Of a DNA stretch of 64,000 bases, positions 1-11,640 are shown piece by piece (positions within the stretch are counted from its first letter, which is position 1; each line of letters starts with the position of its first letter). Both the position numbers and the translations under genes were made by a program. The notes under the pieces were generated by a model, which worked only from the letters and a program-made list of their open reading frames with translations, did no database searches and was not told where the DNA came from. The stretch is from Lantana camara (lineage: Eukaryota; Streptophyta; Magnoliopsida; Lamiales; Verbenaceae), in the NCBI GenBank assembly GCA_037501455.1, contig CM074861.1:33682001-33746000 (forward strand). The letters run 5' to 3'.

Positions 1-795
1 AACAATGGCCAAACACTCATGCTTCGACCAATAACTTCAAATTCATTAATTACGGATCTTATTAACTCACAAGAACAACATATATGAAGATTGGAGCAAA
101 AAAATCAAGAACAAAAGTGTGAGATCAAATTTTCATATAAATTTTCACTATTCATCATCTTCTCCAAGTTCATATAATCAAGCAAGGAATTCAAGATTTA
201 ATCGGGCAGAATCGAAACACGTAATGAGAGGATCACAAATTTTACCTTGGTTCTTCGATCAGATGGTCGGACGGGGCATAAGCTTGAGCCGAAGCTTTGA
301 GGCCAAGGGGGAGGCTTTCTTCTTCTCTTTTCTTGCCTTGTTTGATCGATCCAAAAATGAGGGAGAAGGGAAGATATTTTCAGCCATAAAGGGCTAAAAC
401 GGGTCGGTTTAACGGGTCGGGTCAAAAAGGATCCGGTCCACTCATATCGGATTTTAAAATGGTAGGGGTATCAAACGGCTTTAGAAAATTATAAGGTTAA
501 TTTCATCGAATCCGAATCATCGAAAGGAACTCAATGACAAGGTCGAAATTCGAATTCGAATTCCTGAGCTCAAGGTAGCCACGAGGCTCAAACACCCTAA
601 TTAGAATTAGGTCCCTAATTTGCAAATATTGGACGATTGAGTACAAATACATTTTATTAAATTCCAATGCGCACTTAATTAAATAAAATACAAATTGACA
701 CATAAAACATGCTAATAGCACATAAGTCATGAAATTATGGAATTAAACTCCCCCGTAACATCATACCTGGATTGCCGAGAAGACGGGGTGTCACA
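1..795 (-). mobile_element. Partial Ty3/gypsy-type LTR (window starts inside it)
   Basis: Read on the minus strand, this stretch begins at 795 with TGTGACACCCCGTC, the TGTGAC-type start of Tekay-like chromovirus LTRs, and continues left past the window edge. No polypurine tract or primer site lies to the right of 795, so it is either a solo LTR or the 5' LTR of an element lying further left. No coding region is convincing: the small open frames are not protein-like. A CGGGTCGG-rich patch near 397-420 resembles low-complexity DNA found in several plant repeats. The left boundary cannot be seen, so the family call is inference. Confidence 0.45.
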
Positions 796-1510
796 GATTT
801 TAATGAATTATAAATGTATTGAATCATTACATTTACATTCAATTAATTATAATTTCATATAATTGTAATCTCACCTAATCAGATCCACTTTCTGTGATTC
901 ATATTAAAAGTTAATCAATGTTATTGGAGGGTTAAAATCACATAGTAGATAATTAATTTCACCTAAACAAGTTCGAATAACCGAATATCATCTAATTAAC
1001 ATAAAATTAAGTAAAATTAAATCAAATAAAAAAGTTTAATCCATCGTATCTAATACTTTCCAACAAGATAAAGTATATCATAAATATATTATTCTAAGAT
1101 ATTAGTTTACCTTATATATGTATATCTTAAATATACATTGTGTTAATAATACATATATAGTTTGGTGATGTATATGCTTACAATAGGTTTATACGATATT
1201 ATATATTTATATATGTGTTTTACCACTGGACCAAATACATTATATATATTATATATGTATGTGTATTAAAATTGTGATTATGTAGTTTACTAAAATTTAT
1301 AGAATTAATAAGATAACATGTATCGTATACTATTAATATATGGTTGAGTTTAAATAAAATATGAGTTAATAATGTCTCTTATTTAATAACATAATATATA
1401 TGATTGATATAAATTATATTTTAATAATGCACATACACATACATACATGTATATTTAACAAATATTTGTTTTTACATTTAATTACTGTATATATATATAT
1501 ATATATATAT
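796..1510. other. AT-rich intergenic DNA ending in a (TA)n tract
   Basis: No open frame, RNA gene or transposon end is recognisable. The stretch is very AT-rich and ends in a (TA)n microsatellite at about 1489-1510. That tract is the target into which the Tat-A element inserted, because TA repeats also follow its right LTR at 19375-19396. Confidence 0.7.
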
Positions 1511-1973
1511 TGATCTGGCTCAAATCTGGTCGATCTGACGTGGTCGATCTGACTGTCAGATATGGGTCAATCAGTCAAGAATTTGTTTGAGTGGGTTCTT
1601 ATCGACCTGAAAGCACTAACACGCGTGAGCTAAATACCAAATTGGGGGACTTTGGGTTTTACCCAAGTTTGGCACTCCGACGCTCAAGTCAGTAATGGAG
1701 CTCTATAGAGAGAGAATAAATGCAATTGAATGCGTATTAAAGGCTTACCAACTACTGTTCAAAGGGCGAGGAGAGGAGCAAATCGATCTGATGACCTCGG
1801 CTACCAATAATCGATCCGATGATCTGACGAACTCATGATCAGATGACCTGGGTACCGGCGATCGATCTGATGATCTGTCCAGAAGGCCGTTTCTGGTTTG
1901 TCCAGGTCGGCGTGGAGTCTACGTGGTGCCCGCGTGGGCGTGCCACGTGTCCTCGTATTATCATGCCATGTCA
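1511..1973 (-). repeat. Tat-A 3' LTR, internally deleted
   Basis: This stretch starts TGATCTGG and ends CATGTCA, matching the right LTR end to end except for one missing block equivalent to 18856-19171. The lengths agree exactly: 779 minus 316 gives 463. The missing block contains the LTR TATA box. By eye I count about six substitutions against the right LTR, for example ACGCGTGAGC versus ACACGTGAGT. The deletion sits between 1770 and 1771, where the flanks share a GAG. Confidence 0.93.
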
Positions 1974-1988
1974 GAGGCCCCCCAAATT
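1974..1988 (-). other. Tat-A polypurine tract
   Basis: Read on the minus strand, AATTTGGGGGGCCTC lies directly before the TG of the 3' LTR. It is in the position expected for the plus-strand primer of reverse transcription and confirms the minus orientation of the element. Confidence 0.75.
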
Positions 1989-2208
1989 ACCAGTGTGAAA
2001 TATCACGGTGGTAATTTTATCGATCTGGCAGGGGGTAAGGGAACCGTTGCGGCACTTGGGACCGAACCGTCGCCGTAATCATTAGGCGTGACTTTTGGGT
2101 GAGATCGGCCTGACACAGCATTTAATGCGACGCGACCTTCCATAGGATAGCCGTGTGCAGGGTAATTATGGCGTCGTTTCGTATTTCGAGACGTTACTTT
2201 TCAACTCC

Positions 2209-2216
2209 TATAAATA
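2209..2216 (+). promoter_or_regulatory. TATA box for the Tat-A antisense gene
   Basis: TATAAATA in the context CTCCTATAAATAGAGG lies 137 bases upstream of the plus-strand ATG at 2353. The intervening leader is pyrimidine-rich and has no upstream ATG in a strong context. The spacing and sequence match a canonical plant core promoter. It is oriented opposite to the retrotransposon genome, so it would drive the antisense gene and not gag-pol. Transcription is inferred. Confidence 0.6.
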
Positions 2217-2352
2217 GAGGTTCACCCCCTGCCTCATTTCACCACTTTCACACTCAAGGAATCCGAACTGCTCCAGCCGCGATCAGCTCGTCAGCCATTA
2301 CTGTATCCGAACTAAGTCTCTTTTAGAGGTAAAATCTCCTTTCCCCACCTTT

Positions 2353-3319
2353 ATGGCCCAACAGCTAGCGTTCACGCCCTCGCCAGAACGAGAAGGAGAC
2401 TTGCCGGCTTCACCCCTACCGATCGAGAGTTTTAACTTCGCCTCCGGGTCGGCTTCCGGGAGGAGCGAAGCTCCGACGGCGAACAGAGGGGGTCAGGCTT
2501 CAACGTCGAGGGCACGGCGACCCTTTGGGCTATTAGATGAGCTGGAAGGGGAAGTTGCAGAAAAGGTCGGTGAGGGGCAGGTCGAAGGAGGGGAACCCAT
2601 GGCGCAGGTCGGAAACCCTCCGGCTCGACCTCCACATGTGTACAGGACTCTCTCGCATATTTCTGAGAGATTCTCCAAGATAACTTCTCAGGAGCTCGAG
2701 GAGGTGACGCGGCTATTGGGGCTGGGTCCTCAGTACGTAGTTCGAATGCCAGAGGAGGGGGAGACTGTCGAAAGACCAAGGGGTCTGAGATCGGTCGGAA
2801 TGTACTATTCCTCCGTCAAATATGGATTCAGGCTTCCTCTTCCCCGAGTCATCTCCGATTTCTTGGTTCGATACAACTTGTGCCCTTCCCAGCTGACCCC
2901 GAACTCATTCTCACTAATGCACTGCATGATCATCACAATGAAGTGCCTCGGATTCGAGCCGAAGATCTGGGATTTTGGGGAGTTCTTCACGCTTAATAGC
3001 GCCACCAAGTCGGGAGTAGGGTACTTCCACCTCCAATCGAAGCCGAACAGGAAAATTGTATCGATCCCTTCTACGTCACATGGGATCAATTGGAAGTCCA
3101 AGTTCTTCTTCATCGATCTGCCCGTCGTGCCTCGCTTCCGAATAACTTGGGGGGACAACGGTCCAAGACGGCTCGTTACCAAATCGTCGACCTGGCTGCA
3201 CAACCATTTCGAACTGCTAACCAATCTTGGGCTCCTGGACCATACTAACCTGTCGAGGACGGGGAACCTGGTCGAAGCGGGCATTATCGTTGGGGCCCGG
3301 AGAAAGAACTTCCGCTTCG
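2353..3319 (+). pseudogene. Tat-A antisense ORF, exon 1 (plant 'putative gypsy-type transposon' domain)
   Basis: This frame runs opposite to gag-pol, between pol and the 3' LTR, where Tat elements are known to carry antisense ORFs. It encodes a low-complexity N-terminus of about 115 residues rich in P, E, G and S. After that comes a globular part with LPLPRVISDFLVRY near residue 160, then MIITMKCLGFEP and FFFIDLP motifs, typical of the plant family annotated as putative gypsy-type transposon or Transposase_28 (PF04195, from memory). The function of that family is unknown. The open frame continues to 3366, but a better exon end is 3319: the following GTATGC is a good splice donor and its phase fits exon 2 at 3755. 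The exon itself is intact. The gene as a whole is broken by a downstream stop and by the nested Copia, hence the pseudogene call. Confidence 0.7.
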
Positions 3320-3784
3320 GTATGCTCTCACTTCGACCAGACCCCTACTCATTCAGGGTCCTTTAAATTATCTACTTGCTCAAATTTCCTTTTTCTTTTT
3401 GTATTTGTTCGATCTGACTCCTGTCGTTCTGCAGATCTACGACCTTTGATCATGTCTCAAGCTGACTTGGGGGGACAACGGTCCAAGACGGCTCGTTACC
3501 AAATCGTCGACCTGGCTGCACAACCATTTCGAACTGCTAACCAATCTTGGGCTCCTGGACCATACTAACCTGTCGAGGACGGGGAACCTGGTCGAAGCGG
3601 GCATTATCGTTGGGGCCCGGAGAAAGAACTTCCGCTTCGGTATGCTCTCACTTCGACCAGACCCCTACTCGTTCAGGGTCCTTTAAATTATCTACTTGCT
3701 CAAATTTCCTTTTTCTTTTTGTATTTGTTCGATCTGACTCCTGTCGTTCTGCAGATCTACGACCTTTGATCATGTCTCAAGCTG
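3145..3784. repeat. 320-bp tandem duplication inside the antisense gene
   Basis: Unit 1 is 3145-3464 and unit 2 is 3465-3784, each starting ACTTGGGGGGACAACGG. By eye the only difference is CTCATTC (3349-3355) versus CTCGTTC (3669-3675). Each unit holds the end of exon 1, the whole putative intron and the first bases of exon 2. Splicing from the first donor (3320) to the second acceptor (3754) would remove the extra copy and keep the reading frame. Confidence 0.95.
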
Positions 3785-4337
3785 CGAGAATGAGGGCGAT
3801 GAACCAGAGGAATGCCACCCCGGACGAGCTTCGACCTGTGGCGGGTGCCGCTCGTTCCATCATCAACTCCCTTCCAGAGGCTCAACGCACCCAACAGGAG
3901 AGGTGCTCGTAGGAGCTGAACGACCTGGACGTCGACCTAGCGGAGCAGACCGAAGGAGGTCCCCTTCGTGGGCAGGAGCTAGAGGGACAGGCCAGGTCGT
4001 CAGTACAGCCGGCTGGTCAGGTCGATGAAGGCGTTGAACAAGTAATAAACCTAGATCATCTGCCTTTATATTTTGATGAAGACTTTGATTCTCAACCCGA
4101 GTTTGTTCAGGCGAGGCATGGGGTAGGCAAGAGACCATTTAGAGAACTGGTTCATGAACTGCAGGATTCTGACGAGTCCGATGAGGAGGCCCAGCTCTTG
4201 AACTTTCCCAAGACTCCCCTTCCCCAATGGCCTGCAGGTCTGGAGCTCGAAAAGGCCGATGGGACCAAACGAGCTCTGGCGTTTGGCAAAGCCGATTCCA
4301 AACTTCTGGCTGCCCTCTTCAACTCCGGGTGCATTAT
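3755..4337 (+). pseudogene. Tat-A antisense ORF, exon 2 (nonsense codon, cut by Copia)
   Basis: The frame begins after an acceptor (TTCTGCAG, ending 3754) with phase 2, which complements the one base left over from exon 1. It reads through LIMSQAARMRAMNQRN to an in-frame TAG at 3910-3912. The same frame then continues open for about 140 codons, with an acidic stretch (DSDESDEEAQ) and LLAALFNSG, to the Copia junction at about 4338. That long continuation after the stop shows a point nonsense mutation in a formerly coding exon. The remainder of the protein resumes at 11082. Confidence 0.6.
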
Positions 4338-5127
4338 TGATGGCATGATCATGATAATATGAGATATTATGATATTTCAATTATGTATATTTTATTTAAT
4401 GCGATTAAATAGTATTGTTTAATAAAGATTAGACGCGATGCATAATTGAACTAATATTTTTCGGCCTAATTAATAAATAGTTATTAAATTGCCTTAAAAT
4501 ATTATTATTTGGATTTTAAATATGATTTAGTAATCCTAGTGGGAGGGTATTAATTAGATCAATTACTTCCAACAATAAGACGCCAAAAGTGATTATTAAA
4601 TAATCAACAGATAATCCACACCTTTTAAAAATTCAAGTGGGAGCAAGATGAAAAGAGTTGGATTCTCACGGCCTCCATTACCCATCTATAGTATAGTGGA
4701 TGTATACTACTCCCTTCGGCGGGTATATATTCGCGGTATACAAGATTAGACTTCTACGGATAGAATGAAATACGGGGAAGTCAGCTCGACCACGCCTCTG
4801 TGGAGTGTCTTGACCTACTCGTACGGACTTCTAGGTAATGGTACACACTTGACTAAGTAATGTATTAACCTCCCTTGGGAGCTATGTTACATTTACTTAG
4901 AGGCCAAGGGTTGACGTGGTGGATTGACATTGTTTGGTAAGAGTTACCTAGATGACATGTTAATTAAGAATAGTTCTTGCTTTTCTAAGCGGTTTTCGAC
5001 CTCGCCTCCGGGGAGTCAACTGCAGTTAGTTAAGTCACCATTGCGTAAATCAAAATGCTTACGTGGATTTCATTTATTGGTTGGATGCAGAAGAAAGTGA
5101 AATACATAATCATAACTTGCATTTATT

Positions 5128-8100
5128 TATTTATTTCAGTTTTATAATTACGATCTCTCTTAGCCCACTCCAAACTGTATGTCGATAAGGAAATAGGCTA
5201 GTAAGGGTTCAACTACGCTGACTAAGTAATGAATCTTGACATCGTATTGAGACACGAAAGTTTACGTACTCACTGAACCTTATCCGAAAATTTCGGAAAC
5301 TACAACCAGTCAGGATTAGAAAGACGTTTATTCTAAATAGATGAAGTGTGATGATCTGGCTAGTCTTATATCCTGACATCTGTTTTAAATGTTCTTGAGC
5401 ATCAAACACATGAGATGTCTACTGATAAGAACATGTGTTGAAGACAGAGTCGTACGTAGGTACGAGCCATGAAAACGGTTGTCAGTTAAAGATGTTTGAA
5501 GGATCATTGTTTCATAATCATATTATGAATATGATAGCTAATCTGAATGAGATTGAAAGCCTCTGTGCTTAAAGAGACAATCTTAACAGATAGGATACGA
5601 TCATATACTCTCTGCCTAAGTCATTTGAACGTTCAAGATTATTTTAAATAATTTTTTAAAACCAATGAACGACCTCAATGTGGCAGAAAGGGTGATATAG
5701 ACTAAGGGAAAAGTTCTCTTTAATCAAACATCAATATCCACGGGCTAGAAAGCCAGTAAGTGGAAGAAAGAAAAGGAAAAGTTCCCAATCGAAGGTTCAG
5801 AAATAGAAAGTCAAATCCGACAATGGAAAAGTGTTTCTATTTCGGTGGTAATGGGTATTGGAAAAGGAAATTATCCAAAATACTTAGTCTGTCTATTTGT
5901 TACGCCGTTTAGATAAGATATGAAGATATCTTACTCGTTGAAAATATGTTTAGTTGGAAATTCACCGGACTCCTGGTATGTGAATTTGAGATCAACTAAT
6001 CATATTTGCAAGTTGTTACGAAGATTCAAACCAACCAGAAAGGTTGAAAAACGGCTAACACATAACTACTGCTCGGGGATAATACAAGTGTAATTGTATT
6101 AGCAGTAAAGATTATAAAGTCGTATTTTGGCAAAAGGGTTTTAATATTATACGTGCCATATATACAGAAATTTAATTTCTGTAAGTTATTTGATAACTAA
6201 TAGTTTAATTGTTTGTTTTGAACAAAAGTTTACCACTAAGCAAAATAAAAGGTTTATTTGCTCTGGCACGATAAAAGATGGTCTTTTATACATCAATGAA
6301 AACCCTAATTCAAGTTTAACATTAAGAAGCTTGACCTACCATCTAAGAAGAAAAACTTCTTCGTGGCACCTATCTATTGGTCAATTGAATCTGAATAGGA
6401 TCCAAAGACTGATTGTTGAGTCCTATTGACTTGAAAATAGTATCAATCTGCGAATCCTATTTAGAAGGTTAAAATGACCAAGAAACCTTTTTGAGACAAA
6501 AGGTATTTAAGCCATGAAGTTGCTTGTGTCAGTTCATACGGATATGTGATCCTATGATTATTCAAGCAAGAGGAAGTTTTGGATATTTCATCATTCGTTT
6601 GAATGATTACTCTAGATACATATATTTTTATTTGATGAGACTTAAGTCTGTAATTGTTGAAGAGTTCAAAGAATATAAGACTGAAGTCAAAGAATCAAAT
6701 TAGAAAACATATCAAGGCACTTCGATTAGGTCGAAGTAGTGATAAGTATCTAAGTTCAGAGTTAAACAGAATTTCTCAAATGAGATTGGATCTCAACTAT
6801 ATATATGAGATACGTCTTAGCAAAGATGTATTGCAGAAAGGAGAAATAGAACTCTGATAATGATGGTAAGATTCATGAAGAGTCATGCTACCCTATGAAT
6901 TTCGTTTTGGGGTCTTGCACACAAAACGACAAACCTAGTTCTATCTAAGTCAGTTCCTAAAACACTGATGGATCTGTAGCTAGGGTGAAAACCCTGTATC
7001 TTTTATCTTCAGATTTAAGGTAGCCTGGTCCACGAGTTAAGGATGGATCCTGACAAGTTAGAATAAAGAACAAAGGTTTACTTGTTCTAAGGTTATCCTA
7101 AGAAAAACAAGAGGTGGTATATTTTGTAATTTGAGAAATCACAAAAGATGTTTGTGAATATTTCAAAGATAATTACATAGATAACCGCAAAGGGTAGAAG
7201 CAAAGTAGTGTTAAAAGAAATAACAGTATTAGATACTGATTTCCATAAACCCGTGATGACTGAAAATATATTGGATACATGTGATGTACCAAATACAACA
7301 TGTGATGGAGATGTGTACACGAGAGCATCATTATAGTGGGAGGATTGTCAGGACACCTGACAAGATACCTAAGATTAGCCCAAGTGGTTGAATCTAACGT
7401 ATCTGATCCTATCACGTGTAATGAAGCTGTAAAAGATATAGACGCTGACCGTTTGGTCAATATCCATGGAATCTAAGTTAGAATATCTGTATTCTAACAA
7501 AGTCTTGAACTTGTAGAGGCGCCTGAAGGCATTAAACCCTATTAGATACAATTGGATTCTACAAAACGATAAAAGGATAAATGGACGAAAAAGTAGAGAC
7601 TTTAGAGCAAACTTATGGCAAGGGATTTTACCTAGAAAGAAGAAATCATTTATGAGGTCTTCTCGCCTATAGAAATGCTTAAGTCCATTATCCTCTCCAT
7701 TTTATCTCATCATCAATTATGAGATTAAATAAATGGATGTAAAGACTATGTTCTTGAACGGGCAACTTCAAGAAAAAGATATACATGGCATAACCTGAAG
7801 GCTTCACAGCCAGAAATCAGGTACATATAATGCAAGCTTAATAGATCGATTTATGATACTAAGCAAGCGTCCAGATTATGGAGCATCAGAATTATAAGGC
7901 AATTTAGATTCTTTGGATTTGTATAATTGCCTGATGAACCATGAAGTGTACAAAATGACATCATGATAGCGTTGTAACATTTTCACTTTGTACGTAATTA
8001 ATATTCTGCTCATTGGGAATGATGCAAGAATTTTGTCAATATTCAAGATTCAGGTGTCAAATCAGTTTGACACGTAAGGCCTAAGTGATACCAATATTAT

Positions 8101-8860
8101 TCTAAGGATTAGACTTTTGTCGTGATCATAGGAATAAGGAGGTTGGTTTATCACAAGAAGCATTTATTGATAAGATGTTGGTAAGGTATAATATGACAAA
8201 TTCCAAGAAAGGTTCATTACCTTTTAAATGTGGAATTTATCTATCTCGAGATCAGTGTCCTAAGACAACTGAAGAGATAGAAGACATGATTAGAGTTCCG
8301 CAGCGGAAGCTTTATGTATGTCATATTATGTACAGGGCCAGATGTCTATTATATAAATAGGTCTAAGTCAGCAGATATTAGTCAAACCCTAGAATTTGAT
8401 ACTGGGTAGTAGTAAAAGCATATATTGGAGTACTTGAGAAGGACTTGAGATTATATGCTTGTCTACCACAGTGGTGAGCTCATTTCAATAGAGTATAGAG
8501 ATTCAGACTTACAATCATATTTGTATTCTAGATGTTTGACATTAGAATACGAGTATACTCTAGAAAGAGCAACCGTTAATTGGAGAATGTTAAGCAGACT
8601 TGTATTGCTTACACCGACATGGAAGTCAAATACATGGTAGCTTGAGAAGCAACCAGTTAGATGTATTGGATTCATGATTTCCTAGTTGTTGGCTCAGAGA
8701 AACGTCTAAAAAAATAAAAAATAAAAAATAAAAAATAAAAAATAAAAAATAAAAAAAAATCCTTCGCTAAAGTATTGGCGTAAAAGAGTGCAAAACGAGT
8801 TTTGACACTCGTGTGAAAGGAATAAGACTTAGATGTATAGCCAAATTGAATTTAGGGCAA
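5128..8860 (+). pseudogene. Copia-A gag-pol remnant
   Basis: The stretch is collinear with the intact Copia polyprotein at 55394-59347 but riddled with stops and small indels. Recognisable fragments include the protease-to-integrase linker at 6190-6429 ([18 protein letters not shown]), integrase and RT pieces around 6500-8000, the RT end at 8175-8360 ([17 protein letters not shown]) and an RNase H piece at 8455-8640. No domain is complete. The decay is far greater than in the array at 51370-64000, so this is an old insertion. An (AAAAAT)n tract at about 8708-8757 lies inside the RNase H region. Confidence 0.85.
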
Positions 8861-8869
8861 GTGGGAGAT

Positions 8870-11081
8870 TGTTGGGAATAGTGCCCTGAAAATTCAATTT
8901 GTTGAATTAATTAAAACTGAATTTACAGCAAGTTATGAGTATTTCACATCTTAACAATTATTGACGTGTGATGGTATTCTTATATGAAATGTGTTTCATA
9001 GGAAAAGACTTTGAATACCAAAATCACGTGTCATTAAAGTTCTAGTCGGTAAGATAAGAATATGTTCTTATCAAGACTATAACGTGGTTATATAAGATGA
9101 TTAGTCTTTCGTCATAGGGAATGGTGATTCCAATTATAACACGTTGATGATTTTCAATAGGATTGGAAACATCGAACTGGACCACTGAGATTATTTATTT
9201 TATACTGCTATCTAAAATGAATAAAATCTCAGGAAGCATTGTACTCTTAATCCTGATAATATTTCGGCTTTAGGCATGTAGTGTTAGTCACTGTAACATA
9301 CTCTAAGTGAGGTCTCGGTAACGGGTGGCCAAAATACTTTGTATGATTCGGTGACAGCATGAAATGTGCTAAAGAGTTATATTGATCGAGGAATCTGTGG
9401 CCTTGCTGGAAGGTAAGAGATATCCTTGAAATAGATTTGCAAAAGTTCGAATTAAGACTTTGGCCAAAGCACTTCGCGTGATAACGTCACCGAAGTTGTA
9501 TGTTGAATGTGTTTCACATACAGAGAATTTGAACTTAAGGCAAATCAATAAATTTCAAATTAGAGATGAAAAATAAATGATAGTAGTTTATTTTTCATGG
9601 ATATCTACACGGAGGAGTAAAATGCGAAATTATTCTAGATCGAGAAATTCGTGAATAATTTAATTAATTTTAGAGTGCAACAATATTTATTTAGTGGAAT
9701 TAAATATTGTTAAACGGTAATTAATTATTGTCATGAGATGATAATATATTAATCCGTTTAGAGCTAAAATTAATTAGTCCTACAGGTCCCCCTGCAAGCC
9801 CCAATTGAAAACCCAAAGAGAAAATATTAAAAGGAGAAAGAGAAATGAATTTTTCAAAGTGTTTGAAAATAGTCAAGGGATTTATTTTAAGAAAATAAAT
9901 CAAATTCCAAAGAGTTGGAAATGTCCGGAATTTTATTTTGGAGAAAATAAAATTTTAATTTTTTTTAATAAATAAAAAAAAATTGCTGACGTGGCACTGA
10001 CGTGTCACGCCACGTCAGCAGTGTGGGTCCAGGTGGCGCTGACTAGGCGGCCGCGTGGCACGCCACGTGGACGGCCCAGATCACTCCACGTCAAGCGCGA
10101 GCAACGGTCCAGATTTGTCTGGACCGGGCGGTCAACGGTTCGGATACCGGGTCAACGGGTCGGGCAACAAATCGGATCTTGGGTAGGGTCGGACTGGGTC
10201 CGGTTCCGGGTCGGACCAAACCCGGACACGTGGCCGAATGAGAATCGGCCACGTCAGTCCCAAACCCTAGCCGAGGGTACAATACAAGCGCCGCCTTTAG
10301 GCGGTGCGTGAGGGCGCGTGACACATCAGATGGGCGCGTGGCTGGCGGCGTTGGACTCGTGGTGACGAGACCTTCAACGTAGTGTCCTCGGTTTTCATGT
10401 CCAAGTTGGCTACGCAAGTGGGGGTGTGAAATGACCAGTTTACCCTTGCTTTTGTATCCAAAATGACCAAAATGCCCTCGGTTTTTCCCCTATAAATAGG
10501 GGTCTTGGGTCCTCATTTCTCATATTCAGTTTTGGGATGGTTTTGGCCAATTTTTGGCTTTGAAACCAAGTCCCATTTTTCTCCTAGTTAATTCCGATTT
10601 ATTTCGGAATTAATTTTAATTAGGTGTTTGTATAAAACGCCTAATTTCGGGAGAATAAACCCTGAAAAGGGTTTTCTAGTTTAAAGTTTATTTTCTCTAA
10701 GTATTTAGAGAAATACTTTCGGAGCCCACACTCCGAGGGTGTCCCTGGGGTCATTGCAGGGAAGCTCTGCCGGTCTCACGAGTGGGCAAGGAGCTGGAAA
10801 AATGCCGTTAGATAGCCATGTTTGCAGTACGGTAATATTTTACAGTTATTTTATTTTAAGCATGATAAATTATGTGCTCTTAAGTGTTAATTGCATGTTA
10901 GATATTTATCTGCTTAAGTGATTTAAAATTTATTATCAATTGCATGTATATACTTGAGTAGATCCGGCTAAGTCTTCCGCTTTGTATTAAAATGTTTTAG
11001 AAATATTTTAATACTTGTATTATAATAAAAATTTTAAAATGTGGTCCCGGACTGCTACTGTTGTGGGCCCGCATCCCATCA
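8870..11081 (+). repeat. Copia-A 3' LTR
   Basis: It starts TGTTGGGAATAG after a purine-rich tract and ends TCCCATCA, giving imperfect short inverted ends. Its length is 2212 bp. It is clearly related along its length to the solo LTR at 25693-27880 and more distantly to the array LTRs at 51988 and 59362. It holds a TATA box (10491-10498, TATAAATA) preceded by a GC-rich segment with many ACGTGG/CCACGT cores (about 9985-10260). Confidence 0.88.
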
Positions 11082-11640
11082 CGGAGAAGGCTCATGCGAA
11101 CGAGCTGGCCCAAATGAAAGAGGAGTTCACCAAGGAGCTCGAGACTGCTAAAGCTGCCTCGAAGGAGGAGGGGCGGAACGAGATCTTCAGTTTGGCCCAG
11201 GTGAAGATCGTCAAAGCGGCGGAAGAAATGAAGAAGTGCAAGCTGGAGATCGAACGGTATGTTGTTCGCGAATTCATGGAAGGCCCCGGTTTCGAGGAGG
11301 CGAGCCTGATCGTGGGTCAGAATTACCTGGCGGAGGGGTTCCAGATCGCCGTGAACCAGCTCAAAGCCCAGGACGCCATCGTCCCCGACTTCAATTTTGA
11401 CTCGATTGGCCCACTGCTTCCCGATCCTTGCGCTCCTGACCTTCCTGAGGAAGAAGAGCCGGTCCAAATCGACTGGGCGACTCCATCGAGATCGCTCAGG
11501 CCAAGAAGGAGAAGCGTCGGGTAGGGTGCGAGCTTCCTCCGCCAGTTCAGATCGAAAGCTTCCTCCCCACCATCAGAGAGCTCGAGCGATCCCTTCGTCG
11601 AGCTACCCAAGAATCTACTGAGCCCGTTGAGATCGATTAG
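11082..11640 (+). pseudogene. Tat-A antisense ORF, C-terminal part after the Copia insertion
   Basis: The frame resumes directly after the Copia LTR. It encodes a charged, probably coiled-coil region (ELAQMKEEFTKELETAKAA), then a conserved-looking block (REFMEGPGFEEASLIVGQNY) and an acidic tail. One reading frame stops at 11522-11524, but a one-base shift near 11477 restores a frame that runs through a basic segment (IAQAKKEKRRV) to a TAG at 11638-11640, so a single-base deletion is likely. The Tat-B antisense frame at 50894-51370 has a similar arrangement (KKFVRSKAF, CFDNARRFF, then an acidic tail). The molecular function is unknown. Confidence 0.6.

Larger units (their letters stand above)
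4338..11081 (+). mobile_element. Copia-A: 5'-truncated, decayed Ty1/copia element nested in Tat-A
   Basis: From about 4338 the sequence follows the internal leader of the intact Copia copy (from about 54595), then its gag-pol in heavily mutated form, a polypurine tract (GGGCAAGTGGGAGA) and one full LTR (8870-11081). The 5' LTR and the first 330 or so bases of the internal region are missing. The Tat-A antisense gene resumes right after the LTR. The left junction is not an LTR end, so a deletion or illegitimate recombination removed the element's start. No target duplication can be read; the right flank begins CGGAG. Confidence 0.88.

Noticed and set aside
3547..3912. Two near-identical open frames (3227-3568 and 3547-3912) as a duplicated gene
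   Set aside because: They are off-frame readings of the 320-bp tandem duplication; the real coding frame is different.
8700..8760. (AAAAAT)n as a CRISPR-like or functional repeat
   Set aside because: A simple microsatellite within a decayed Copia pol.
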